Below are positions 51,590-59,114 of a stretch of 64,000 nt of DNA, piece after piece (position 1 is the first letter of the stretch; each line of letters begins with the position of its first letter). The translations under genes and the position numbers were made by a program. Source of the DNA: Jeotgalibaca sp052266715 (GTDB lineage Bacteria > Bacillota > Bacilli > Lactobacillales > Aerococcaceae); NCBI GenBank assembly GCA_052266715.1, contig JBQPRB010000002.1; one strand, given 5' to 3'. The notes beneath the pieces are model-generated. The model was not told where the DNA came from and did not search any database. It saw only the letters and a program-made list of their open reading frames with translations.

Positions 51590-52377
51590 TGACTGCTATC
51601 ATGATTTCCTATTTGTTTAATCTCTTGATATTTGCGTTTGTACTAGTTATTTGGGTGACTTTTATTCGAAACTTAATTCGTAGTGCCCGCAAGGATACGC
51701 GACAAACTACCAAACGTAACCAATGGGATAAAGCACCCATCACAAAAACTGTTAGACAAGTAAGTGTGGACAGTGCTCAAACTTATTCAAGAAGTCAAAG
51801 TAGAAGAACGAACCAATCACAAACCCAAACGCGAAACAAATCATGGCAAGAATTATTGAGTGACAATCCTCAAGAACTCTATCAGTTATTAAGGGATAAT
51901 TTGCCTGATTCATATGAAGAAGAGATAAAAGCAATATTCAAGTCGCAGAGGCCAATGATGGAATTAATGAAATTTCTTCGTCGCAAAGATGTTTGGCCGG
52001 TTCTGCAATCCTTACCAAGGAAAATAAAAACCCCTGATATTAAAAAAGGGGAACTGTTTCAAACTCAAAAAGATGAACAGTCTATAGCTTCACCCTATCT
52101 AGAGGAGGAACAGCCGTTTTATGATGAAACATCTGATTTAGATAAGGATGCTGTTGTACTTAGCCAAGAAATTGATGCTGTGATAAACGAGTATGATGGT
52201 TATGCGGCCTATTTTGGTAGTTTGTTAAACGAAGTACCAAAATCATCGGTTGAGACATGGCAATCAATTTCGACCTCTAGAAACACTACATCGGGCACTA
52301 AGGGAAAAAAGTTAGATAAAAAATGGTTAAGAGATGCTGTTATTGCCACAGTCATTTTAGAAAAGCCAGAATATTAA
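51589..52377 (+). CDS. Membrane-anchored protein of unknown function in the nfeD-floA operon
   Basis: A 262-residue protein with one N-terminal membrane segment (MISYLFNLLIFAFVLVIWVTFI). A long polar, basic, Ser/Gln/Arg-rich linker follows (about residues 30-90), then a mixed helical region (WQELLSDNPQELYQLLRDNLPDSYEEEIKAIFKS) and an acidic stretch. The end LDKKWLRDAVIATVILEKPEY looks conserved. No family is recognised. It begins in the floA stop codon, so it is made with FloA and may be a partner of the membrane microdomain. Confidence 0.65.
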   Translation: MTAIMISYLFNLLIFAFVLVIWVTFIRNLIRSARKDTRQTTKRNQWDKAPITKTVRQVSVDSAQTYSRSQSRRTNQSQTQTRNKSWQELLSDNPQELYQLLRDNLPDSYEEEIKAIFKSQRPMMELMKFLRRKDVWPVLQSLPRKIKTPDIKKGELFQTQKDEQSIASPYLEEEQPFYDETSDLDKDAVVLSQEIDAVINEYDGYAAYFGSLLNEVPKSSVETWQSISTSRNTTSGTKGKKLDKKWLRDAVIATVILEKPEY

Positions 52378-52392
52378 TCCAGGAGGAATGGC

Positions 52393-53157
52393 ATGATTCG
52401 TTTAACAGGCGTCAATACACTCGTTTTTAACGATGAATTGACTAATAGCTCAAAACAACAATGGGAATATTTTTCAGAATTAGCGAAAATCGGTGTTCCA
52501 TTTATTGAAGTTCGGAGAGAGTTTATCCGAGATTTCGAGGTTGAGCTACTAAAAACTAATAAAGAAGCTTCGAAACTAGGATTAGCGCTTTTGTACTCTA
52601 TTCCGTCAACTTTATTTTTTGAAGGGAAAGTTAACAAGGAGTTAACTTCGTTCTTGAAGGAAGCAAAAGAGTTAGGTGCCATTCAGATAAAATTAACAAT
52701 TGGCGATTACAGGGGTTTTAATCCAGAGTTGGTTTCGGAATTGAAGGAGATATTTGACAAATTCCCCGATGTCCGCGTGAGTATTGAGAATGATCAGTCC
52801 ATCGAAAATGGTAGTATCCAAGCGTTGCAAACATTTATGGAGAGCGCATTGGCAAATGGTTTAAACTTTGGCCTAACATTCGATACAGGTAATTTTGTAT
52901 ACATAGACGAAGAACCACTAACTGCGGCTTCAAAACTAAATAAATACGTTAATTACATTCACATTAAAAATGTCACAAGAACCAAAGAGAATAATGTAGA
53001 GATGACACTATTCCAAAATGGTGATATTCCAATTAAGGAAGTAATGAAGGCAATTGATGAAGAAGAGAGAGTTATTGCAGCAATTGAGTACCCATGTGGT
53101 TCTACAGATGAGGCAATGGCTATCTTGAAGCAACAATTTAATTTAATAACACAGTAA
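52393..53157 (+). CDS. Xylose-isomerase-like TIM-barrel protein (sugar phosphate isomerase/epimerase family)
   Basis: A 254-residue AP-endonuclease-2-type barrel. Metal-site candidates in the usual order: Glu in VRVSIENDQS, Asp in LTFDTGNFVY, His in VNYIHIKNV, Glu in AIEYPCG. Such proteins isomerise or epimerise sugars or inositols; the substrate is unknown. CAGGAGGAATGGC is the ribosome-binding site. It follows the flotillin cluster by 15 bases and may be co-transcribed. Confidence 0.8.
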   Translation: MIRLTGVNTLVFNDELTNSSKQQWEYFSELAKIGVPFIEVRREFIRDFEVELLKTNKEASKLGLALLYSIPSTLFFEGKVNKELTSFLKEAKELGAIQIKLTIGDYRGFNPELVSELKEIFDKFPDVRVSIENDQSIENGSIQALQTFMESALANGLNFGLTFDTGNFVYIDEEPLTAASKLNKYVNYIHIKNVTRTKENNVEMTLFQNGDIPIKEVMKAIDEEERVIAAIEYPCGSTDEAMAILKQQFNLITQ

Positions 53158-53171
53158 ATAATTATAATCGG

Positions 53172-53199
53172 CTCAGGCATTTTTGTCTGAGTTCTTTTT
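53172..53199 (+). terminator. Terminator after the TIM-barrel gene
   Basis: Stem CTCAGGC / GTCTGAG (one G-T pair) with the loop ATTTTT, followed by TTCTTTTT. Confidence 0.7.
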
Positions 53200-53269
53200 A
53201 ATTTTAATCGCATCTTGTTATGTGATATACTTGAGAGCGACAAGTTTTAATCGGAAAGGAATAAAGAAA

Positions 53270-54415
53270 TTGACAGAACCAGCAATCAAGTATCGTTTGA
53301 TAAAAGAAGAAAAGCATACAGGTGCGCGTTTAGGTGAAATTACAACACCTCATGGAACATTTCAGACACCTATGTTTATGCCAGTCGGTACATTAGCTAC
53401 CGTTAAAACCATGGCACCAGAAGAATTAAAAGAAATGGGCTCGCAAATTATTTTGAGTAATACTTATCATTTGTGGTTACGCCCAGGGGCTGAACTTGTT
53501 GAGGAAGCAGGCGGCTTACATAAATTTATGAATTGGGATCGGGGTATTTTAACGGATTCCGGAGGCTTCCAAGTATTCTCATTAGCTGAAAATCGTAAAA
53601 TTACAGAAGAAGGTGTTCATTTCCGTAACCATTTAAATGGATCAAAAATGTTCCTTTCTCCAGAAAAAGCGATAGATATCCAAAATAAATTAGGTGCAGA
53701 TATCATCATGAGTTTTGATGAATGTCCACCCTTTAGTGAAAGCTACGATTATATCAAGGACTCTGTGGCTAGAACGAGTCGTTGGGCAGAGCGTGGTTTA
53801 AAAGCACATAATAAAGCTGATAAACAAGGTCTATTCGGCATTATTCAAGGTGCTGGATTTAAGGATCTACGTTTACAGAGTGCAAGCGACTTGGTTTCAA
53901 TGGACTTCCCAGGCTATTCAATCGGGGGATTGTCTGTTGGGGAAACGAAGCAAGAAATGAATGCAGTTCTTGATTATCTAACGCCAGTTATCCCTTCTAA
54001 CAAGCCGCGTTATTTGATGGGGGTCGGCGCACCGGATTCATTGATTGACGGCGTCATTCGTGGTATCGATATGTTTGACTGTGTTCTACCGACAAGAATT
54101 GCCCGCAATGGTACATGCATGACAAGTCAAGGTCGTCTGGTTGTAAAAAATGCTAAATATGAACGGGACTTCCGTCCGCTAGATGAAAAATGTGACTGCT
54201 ATACATGTAAAAATTATACACGTGCCTATATTCGACATTTATTCAAAGCTGACGAAATTTTTGGATTGCGTTTGACAACGTATCACAACCTGCATTTCCT
54301 GCATAATTTGATGAATAATGTCAGACAAGCAATCATGGATGATAATTTGTTGGAGTTTCGTGAAGCATTCGTCGAAGAGTATGGCTTCAACAAAGAAAAT
54401 GCTAAACTGTTTTAA
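53270..54415 (+). CDS. tgt: Queuine tRNA-ribosyltransferase
   Basis: A 381-residue enzyme that exchanges guanine 34 of certain tRNAs for preQ1. TDSGGFQVFSLAENRKI carries the general-base Asp, GGLSVGET binds substrate, and GIDMFDCVLPTRIARNGTCMTSQGRL carries the nucleophile Asp. The zinc site is CDCYTCKNYTRAYIRHL plus a His in YHNLHFLHNL. The frame is open upstream, but the TTG at 53270 follows AAAGGAATAAAGAAA and gives the normal N-terminus MTEPAIKYRL. It is followed by yajC and comN as in Bacillus. Confidence 0.95.
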   Translation: MTEPAIKYRLIKEEKHTGARLGEITTPHGTFQTPMFMPVGTLATVKTMAPEELKEMGSQIILSNTYHLWLRPGAELVEEAGGLHKFMNWDRGILTDSGGFQVFSLAENRKITEEGVHFRNHLNGSKMFLSPEKAIDIQNKLGADIIMSFDECPPFSESYDYIKDSVARTSRWAERGLKAHNKADKQGLFGIIQGAGFKDLRLQSASDLVSMDFPGYSIGGLSVGETKQEMNAVLDYLTPVIPSNKPRYLMGVGAPDSLIDGVIRGIDMFDCVLPTRIARNGTCMTSQGRLVVKNAKYERDFRPLDEKCDCYTCKNYTRAYIRHLFKADEIFGLRLTTYHNLHFLHNLMNNVRQAIMDDNLLEFREAFVEEYGFNKENAKLF

Positions 54416-54477
54416 AATGTTATGGTATCATTTAAATACGATGATAAAAATGACTAACTAGTGGAGGAATTTTAATA

Positions 54478-54801
54478 ATGGATACAATTGTAATGATAGC
54501 TTTTTATGCTTTATTATTTGGTGTTATGTATTTCTTGATGATTCGCCCTCAAAAGAAACAAGCTAAGAAAACACAAGATATGTTGAGCCAAATGAAACAT
54601 GGCGACCAAGTTGTCACTATTGGTGGCTTGCATGGTACGATTGAGGAAGTAAATACTGCGGAAAACACGGTAACACTTGATTGCGAAGGTATTTTCTTAA
54701 CTTTTGAGAAAAGAGCAATTGCCCGTATCAAAAAATCTGCACCAACAGCTGCAGAACCGACTGTTGTTCTAGATGAAAACACTGAGGATATCTCGGAATA
54801 A
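54478..54801 (+). CDS. yajC: Preprotein translocase accessory subunit YajC
   Basis: A 107-residue protein. The single N-terminal membrane helix (MIAFYALLFGVMYFLMIRPQKKQAKK) ends in the RPQ-KK family motif, followed by MLSQMKHGDQVVTIGGLHGTIEEV. It associates with the SecDF part of the secretion machinery. GTGGAGGAAT is the ribosome-binding site. It lies between tgt and comN. Confidence 0.94.
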   Translation: MDTIVMIAFYALLFGVMYFLMIRPQKKQAKKTQDMLSQMKHGDQVVTIGGLHGTIEEVNTAENTVTLDCEGIFLTFEKRAIARIKKSAPTAAEPTVVLDENTEDISE

Positions 54802-54835
54802 ATAGTTTTTAGGCAACGTGATGGAGTGAAAGTGG

Positions 54836-55117
54836 ATGGCTGAAGAATCGAAAGATTTTTATGAGGAGTTGCTTCCATGGTTTGAACGTAAGGTATCTGA
54901 ATTTTCTGTAGAAGGTTATCCAAATATTGAAGCCAGAGATGTTTATCTTTGTTTCAAGAATTTTGTGTGGAAGCACTACGTGCCACAACACTACTACCAA
55001 CGTGTATTCGATATCATGAAATTCACCGTGAATCAATATTTTGACTTTAAGTCACTAGAAGCACAGGTTTATAAGGTCTCATCTTTGGATGATATTAATT
55101 TTGATGAGTTTTTATAA
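54836..55117 (+). CDS. comN: Post-transcriptional regulator family protein (ComN)
   Basis: A 93-residue protein, EELLPWFERKVSEFSVEGYPNIEARDVYLCF and FVWKHYVPQHYYQRVFDIM, which is the ComN/YrzD pattern. In Bacillus ComN acts at comE mRNA in competence and division-site localisation; the role here is inferred by homology. The position after tgt-yajC is conserved. The start follows TGGAGTGAAAG. Confidence 0.85.
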   Translation: MAEESKDFYEELLPWFERKVSEFSVEGYPNIEARDVYLCFKNFVWKHYVPQHYYQRVFDIMKFTVNQYFDFKSLEAQVYKVSSLDDINFDEFL

Positions 55118-55126
55118 AAAATAAAT

Positions 55127-55165
55127 AAGAAGCGGTTAGGGTTAATGCCTTAATCGCTTCTTTTT
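55127..55165 (+). terminator. Terminator after comN
   Basis: Stem AAGAAGCGGTTAGG / CTTAATCGCTTCTT (with G-T pairs and a mismatch), followed by a T run. Confidence 0.8.
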
Positions 55166-55283
55166 GAATTACCGGCATTTTTAAGTGAAATAAGAGGTAA
55201 AAAATAAGACTTGAACTATATGTGCACAATTTGTATAGTAATTCACAATATAAAACCACTTAGGAATGTTGTTGTCATTCAAA

Positions 55284-55297
55284 TGAAAACGCGTTCA
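55284..55297 (+). promoter_or_regulatory. cre site upstream of adhE
   Basis: TGAAAACGCGTTCA, one mismatch from the cre consensus when the flanking bases are included. It lies about 50 bases upstream of the -35 box, so CcpA might activate rather than block. Confidence 0.65.
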
Positions 55298-55315
55298 AAT
55301 GCTTTTCAATTAAAC

Positions 55316-55333
55316 ATGTGATTAAAATCACAA
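55316..55333. promoter_or_regulatory. Rex-type operator 1 of adhE
   Basis: ATGTGATTAAAATCACAA holds a perfect TGTGA-N6-TCACA palindrome, matching the Rex consensus TTGTGAANNNNTTCACAA in outline. It sits directly upstream of the -35 box. A Crp/Fnr-type protein would recognise the same core, so the regulator is not certain. Confidence 0.6.
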
Positions 55334-55340
55334 TAAAGCA

Positions 55341-55369
55341 TTTACTTGCTATGGTGGGTGTTGTACAAT
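55341..55369 (+). promoter_or_regulatory. adhE promoter
   Basis: TTTACT (55341-55346), 17-base spacer, TACAAT (55364-55369). The predicted start is about 55376, giving a leader of about 35 bases. Confidence 0.65.
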
Positions 55370-55373
55370 TTAC

Positions 55374-55391
55374 TTGTGAAATGATTATCAA
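55374..55391. promoter_or_regulatory. Rex-type operator 2 of adhE
   Basis: TTGTGAAATGATTATCAA has a perfect left Rex half and a right half with two mismatches. It overlaps the predicted transcription start, a typical repressor position. Confidence 0.5.
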
Positions 55392-55410
55392 GCGATTAGG
55401 GGAGATTATT

Positions 55411-58014
55411 ATGGCTACAGAAGTTGAAGAAAGAATTCAAACTGCAGAAGAAGCAATTGCTATCCTGGCAGCAAAAGGTAAAGAAGCTTTAGCAATAATG
55501 GAAAATTTCGATCAAGAACAAGTGGATCATATTGTCCATCAAATGGCAATCGCAGCATTGGACCATCATATGGAATTAGCAAAAATGGCTGTTGAAGAAA
55601 CAGGCCGTGGAGTTTATGAAGATAAATGCATGAAAAATATATATGCATCTGAAAATATTTGGCATGCAATTAAAAAAAATAAAACAGTAGGAATTATCGA
55701 AAATAATGATGTGGATCAATTAATCAGAATTGCTGCACCTTTAGGCGTTATTGCAGGAATTGTACCAACGACAAATCCTACTTCAACGACAATTTTCAAA
55801 TCATTGATCAGTATGAAAACAAGAAATCCGATTATTTTTTCTTTCCATCCAAGTGCAGAAAAATGCTCGACACGTACTGCAGAAATTTTATATGAAGCTG
55901 CATTGAAAGCTGGTGCTCCAGAAGGGTGTATCCAATGGGTAGAAGGAGTTTCAATGGATAAAACAGCTGCTTTGTTACATCACCCTGACATAGCGTGCGT
56001 ATTGGCAACCGGGGGATCTGCAATGGTAAAAGCAGCCTATTCAACTGGTAAACCCGCACTTGGTGTTGGACCAGGAAATGTTCCAGCTTACTTGGAAAAA
56101 ACTGCTAACATCAAGAAAGCAGTTAATGATTTAGTTGTCTCAAAAACATTTGATAACGGTATGATTTGCGCTTCTGAACAAGCAGTGATTGTTGATAAAG
56201 AAATATATGAAGAAGTAAAAGCCGAATTCAAAAAACGACATGTCTATTTTGTAAAGAAACAAGAGCTTTCTAAGCTTGAAAACGCAATGATGCGCGAAGA
56301 TATGAGCGGTGTAAACGGTCATGTTGTTGGGATGGCAGCTACAAAAATAGCAGAATTAGCGGGAATTACTGTTCCAGCCGATACTAAAATGTTGATAGCC
56401 GAAATAGATGGTGTTGGAGCAGATTATCCATTATCTCGCGAAAAACTTTCTCCTGTTTTAGCAATGCTTAAATCGGACACAACAGAACATGGCTTCCAGT
56501 TAGCTAAGCAAATGCTGGACCTTGATGGCTTAGGCCATTCAGCAGCTATTCATACCAGACGTAATGATTTGGTAGAAAATTATGGAAAAGAAATGAAAGC
56601 TTGTCGTATTTTGGTTAATTCACCATCTGCTCAAGGGGGCATTGGCGGTCTGTATAACCATAACATCCCTTCGTTAACGCTTGGATGTGGATCATACGGA
56701 CACAACTCAGTTTCTGGAAATGTGTCATCTTTCGACTTGCTAAACATTAAAACAATTGCTAAAAGGAGAAATAATATGCAATGGATTAAAGTTCCAGATC
56801 GTATCTACTTTGAAGAAAATTCTATCCGTTACTTACGTGATATGCGTGACATTGAACGTGTATTCATTGTTTGTGATGACGGTATGATGAAACTTGGATA
56901 TGTTGACACGGTGTTGGAACAATTGAAACAACGTAACAACAAAGTTGTGTATACTATTTTCTCTGATGTGGAACCAAACCCATCGACTGATACTGTACAA
57001 CGCGGAACGGAAAAAATGGCAGACTTTGAGCCAGATACGATTATTGCAATCGGTGGTGGTTCCCCAATGGATGCTGCTAAAGCAATGTGGTTATTCTATG
57101 AACATCCAGAAAGTAGTTTCTTTGGAGCAAAACAAAAATATCTTGATGTTCGTAAACGTACATATAAAATTGAACCAATGACTAAAGCTAAATTAGTATG
57201 TATTCCAACAACTTCCGGTACTGGTTCAGAAGTAACGCCATTTGCGGTTATTACAGATAGCAAAACACACATCAAATACCCATTAGCTGATTATGCTTTA
57301 ACACCTGATGTGGCAATTGTTGATGCACAATTCGTTTACAGTGTTCCTAAATCAGTTACAGCAGATACAGGAATGGATGTATTAACACATGCAATTGAAT
57401 CTTATGTCTCAGTATTGGCAAGTGACTATACGAAAGGATTGAGTCTGCAAGCAATCAAACTTGTTTTTGAACATTTACGTCATTCTTATGAGTACGGTGA
57501 TCAAGAATCGCGTGAAAAAATTCATAACGCATCTACGATAGCTGGTATGGCTTTTGCAAATGCATTCTTGGGAGTTTCACACTCGCTCGCACATAAAATA
57601 GGCGGACTTTGGGATCAAATCCATGGTCGTACAAATGCCATCTTGCTACCACATGTTGTTCGTTATAATGCTAAAGAGCCAAGCAAATTAAGTATGTGGG
57701 CTAAGTATGAACACTTCCAAGCTGATGAGGATTATGCAACAATCGCACGCTATATCGGTTTGAAAGGTGAAACGACTGAAGAATTAGTTGAAGCGTTAGC
57801 GACAGCAATTCATCAACTAGGTGAAGATGTCGGAATTAAGATGAGTTTCAAAGAACAGGGAGTACCTGAAGAATGGTTGCTACGAGATGCAGATAAAATC
57901 GCAGAATTAGCGTTCGAAGACCAATGTACGACAGCTAATCCAAAACAACCACTTATTTCTGAATTGCACGACGTTCTAACAGCAGCATACTATGGTGCTG
58001 AACTAAAAAAATAA
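55411..58014 (+). CDS. adhE: Bifunctional acetaldehyde-CoA/alcohol dehydrogenase
   Basis: An 867-residue fusion. The N-terminal aldehyde dehydrogenase part (about residues 1-440) has the catalytic Cys253 in SKTFDNGMICASEQAV. A linker (KTIAKRRNNMQWIKVP) joins it to the iron-containing alcohol dehydrogenase part with IIAIGGGSPMDAAKAMW and PTTSGTGSEVTPFAV. The iron ligands lie in GMDVLTHAIESYV and FLGVSHSLAHKIGGLWDQIHGRTNA. It turns acetyl-CoA into ethanol and regenerates NAD during fermentation. The ATG at 55411 follows AGGGGAG; the open frame upstream covers the promoter region and is not coding. cre and Rex-type sites indicate control by carbon and NADH state. Confidence 0.96.
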   Translation: MATEVEERIQTAEEAIAILAAKGKEALAIMENFDQEQVDHIVHQMAIAALDHHMELAKMAVEETGRGVYEDKCMKNIYASENIWHAIKKNKTVGIIENNDVDQLIRIAAPLGVIAGIVPTTNPTSTTIFKSLISMKTRNPIIFSFHPSAEKCSTRTAEILYEAALKAGAPEGCIQWVEGVSMDKTAALLHHPDIACVLATGGSAMVKAAYSTGKPALGVGPGNVPAYLEKTANIKKAVNDLVVSKTFDNGMICASEQAVIVDKEIYEEVKAEFKKRHVYFVKKQELSKLENAMMREDMSGVNGHVVGMAATKIAELAGITVPADTKMLIAEIDGVGADYPLSREKLSPVLAMLKSDTTEHGFQLAKQMLDLDGLGHSAAIHTRRNDLVENYGKEMKACRILVNSPSAQGGIGGLYNHNIPSLTLGCGSYGHNSVSGNVSSFDLLNIKTIAKRRNNMQWIKVPDRIYFEENSIRYLRDMRDIERVFIVCDDGMMKLGYVDTVLEQLKQRNNKVVYTIFSDVEPNPSTDTVQRGTEKMADFEPDTIIAIGGGSPMDAAKAMWLFYEHPESSFFGAKQKYLDVRKRTYKIEPMTKAKLVCIPTTSGTGSEVTPFAVITDSKTHIKYPLADYALTPDVAIVDAQFVYSVPKSVTADTGMDVLTHAIESYVSVLASDYTKGLSLQAIKLVFEHLRHSYEYGDQESREKIHNASTIAGMAFANAFLGVSHSLAHKIGGLWDQIHGRTNAILLPHVVRYNAKEPSKLSMWAKYEHFQADEDYATIARYIGLKGETTEELVEALATAIHQLGEDVGIKMSFKEQGVPEEWLLRDADKIAELAFEDQCTTANPKQPLISELHDVLTAAYYGAELKK

Positions 58015-58023
58015 TAAAAAAAG

Positions 58024-58080
58024 GGCTCTATAATAAATGGTGTTGGTGAATCGTAATGATTCGCCAGCACCATTATTGTT
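58024..58080. repeat. Short hairpin repeat copy C, related to the MITE ends; probable adhE terminator
   Basis: It starts with GGCTCTATAATAAATGGTGT, identical to the left end of copy A. It then forms a hairpin AATGGTGTTGGTGAATC / GATTCGCCAGCACCATT around GTAAT, followed by ATTGTTTTT. The stem and T run would end adhE transcription. It has no central region of the long form. Confidence 0.7.
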
Positions 58081-58091
58081 TTTAAAGACAA

Positions 58092-58334
58092 GGTTCTATT
58101 ATTTATGGTGCTGGCAAAGTATTCTTCTCGGAAATCCCGAAGGACGGTGGGGTTGCTTGTGGCCGTGTCCAGGATGCAATGCGAAAGGAGGGACCGTTGA
58201 TGCTTCAGCGTCTACGGTCCCTTTGAGGCTTGCAAGCCCGGAGACTACAGGCTCAGGGCGGTCCCACGGCGGTACACAAGCAAACACGCGGGCCGAAGAG
58301 CATTTCCTTCACCAACACCAGATAACCAAGAACC
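58092..58334. mobile_element. MITE-like repeat copy D
   Basis: A 243-bp element closely similar to copy B along its whole length, with ends GGTTCTATTATTTATGGTGC and (inward from the right) GGTTCTTGGTTATCTGGTGT. The 8-bp sequence AAAGACAA lies directly to the left (58084-58091) and again on the right at 58339-58346, set off by four extra A. This is likely a target duplication with a lengthened A run. The two CCGAAGG-type repeats and the GGACCGT...ACGGTCC hairpin are kept. A 105-codon frame crosses it, but differences from copy B change the amino acid each time, so it is not a gene. Confidence 0.82.
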
Positions 58335-58378
58335 AAAAAAAGACAACCTTGTGAGTTATTCCTGAAGTTGTTTTTAAG

Positions 58379-58406
58379 TTGTATAAAAATCATTTGGTGG
58401 TATAAT
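58379..58406 (+). promoter_or_regulatory. Promoter of the DtxR-type regulator gene
   Basis: TTGTAT (58379-58384), 16-base spacer, TATAAT (58401-58406). Confidence 0.7.
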
Positions 58407-58416
58407 GTAAATATAA

Positions 58417-58432
58417 TTTAGGCGCGCCTAAA
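58417..58432. promoter_or_regulatory. Palindromic operator, probably for the DtxR-type regulator itself
   Basis: TTTAGGCGCGCCTAAA is a perfect 16-bp palindrome directly after the -10 box and before the ribosome-binding site. The TTAGG...CCTAA half-sites resemble operators of DtxR-family metal regulators, so autoregulation is likely. Confidence 0.6.
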
Positions 58433-58445
58433 AAGGAGGGCGGTT

Positions 58446-59102
58446 ATGACACCGCAAAAAGAAGATTACTTAAAAGTGATTGTGGAGTTAGGGGGAGATG
58501 AAAATCTCGTCAATAATAAATTAATCGGAGCAGCTCTTTCAGTTTCGGCGGCATCGGTTACCGAAATGTCATTTAAATTATTAAAAGAAGGCTATATCAT
58601 TCATGTTCCTTACCAAGGCGTCAAATTAAGCGATAAAGGAATTATCTATGCTAATCAAATGATTCGAAAACATCGGCTTTGGGAAGTATTTTTAGCCAAA
58701 AAACTTGGTTTTGGATGGGAAGAAGTTCATGATATGGCAGAAGCTCTGGAACATGTCTCTTCTGATATTTTGATTGATCGTTTGGAAGAGTTTTTGGAAT
58801 ATCCAAGCGTTGATCCACATGGTGGGCTGATTCCAGATCGCGAGGGGAAGGTACCAAACCTTGAAACGTGTTATCTACATGAAATGGAAGCAGGTTGTCG
58901 CTTCATGATTATGGAAGTAGATGATGACACACACTTCTTGAAATATCTATCTGATAAAAGGATTAAACTGGGCACTTCTTATCAATTAATAGAAAAAGAA
59001 CCCTTTGAAGGTTCGATTCATTTCTCAGATGAAGTTGGGGAAGTATTTCAAGTTTCATTCAAGGCGAGCCATAAAGTGATGGTGCAGGAGAAACGGGACT
59101 GA
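58446..59102 (+). CDS. DtxR/MntR-family metal-dependent transcriptional regulator
   Basis: A 218-residue regulator. The winged-helix domain (about residues 1-65) has KEDYLKVIVELGGDENLVNNKLIGAALSVSAASVTEMSFKLLKEGYI. The dimerisation and metal domain has RKHRLWEVFLAKKLGFGWEEVHDMAEALEHVSSD, whose Glu and His residues fit metal ligands, and DPHGGLIPDREG. A C-terminal FeoA/SH3-like domain (about 150-215) places it with the longer members (Mn- or Fe-responsive, EfaR/ScaR type) rather than the short Bacillus MntR. Manganese is the more likely signal in lactic acid bacteria. A palindrome lies in its promoter. AAAGGAGG is the ribosome-binding site. Confidence 0.87.
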   Translation: MTPQKEDYLKVIVELGGDENLVNNKLIGAALSVSAASVTEMSFKLLKEGYIIHVPYQGVKLSDKGIIYANQMIRKHRLWEVFLAKKLGFGWEEVHDMAEALEHVSSDILIDRLEEFLEYPSVDPHGGLIPDREGKVPNLETCYLHEMEAGCRFMIMEVDDDTHFLKYLSDKRIKLGTSYQLIEKEPFEGSIHFSDEVGEVFQVSFKASHKVMVQEKRD

Positions 59103-59114
59103 AGGTGTTTATAA

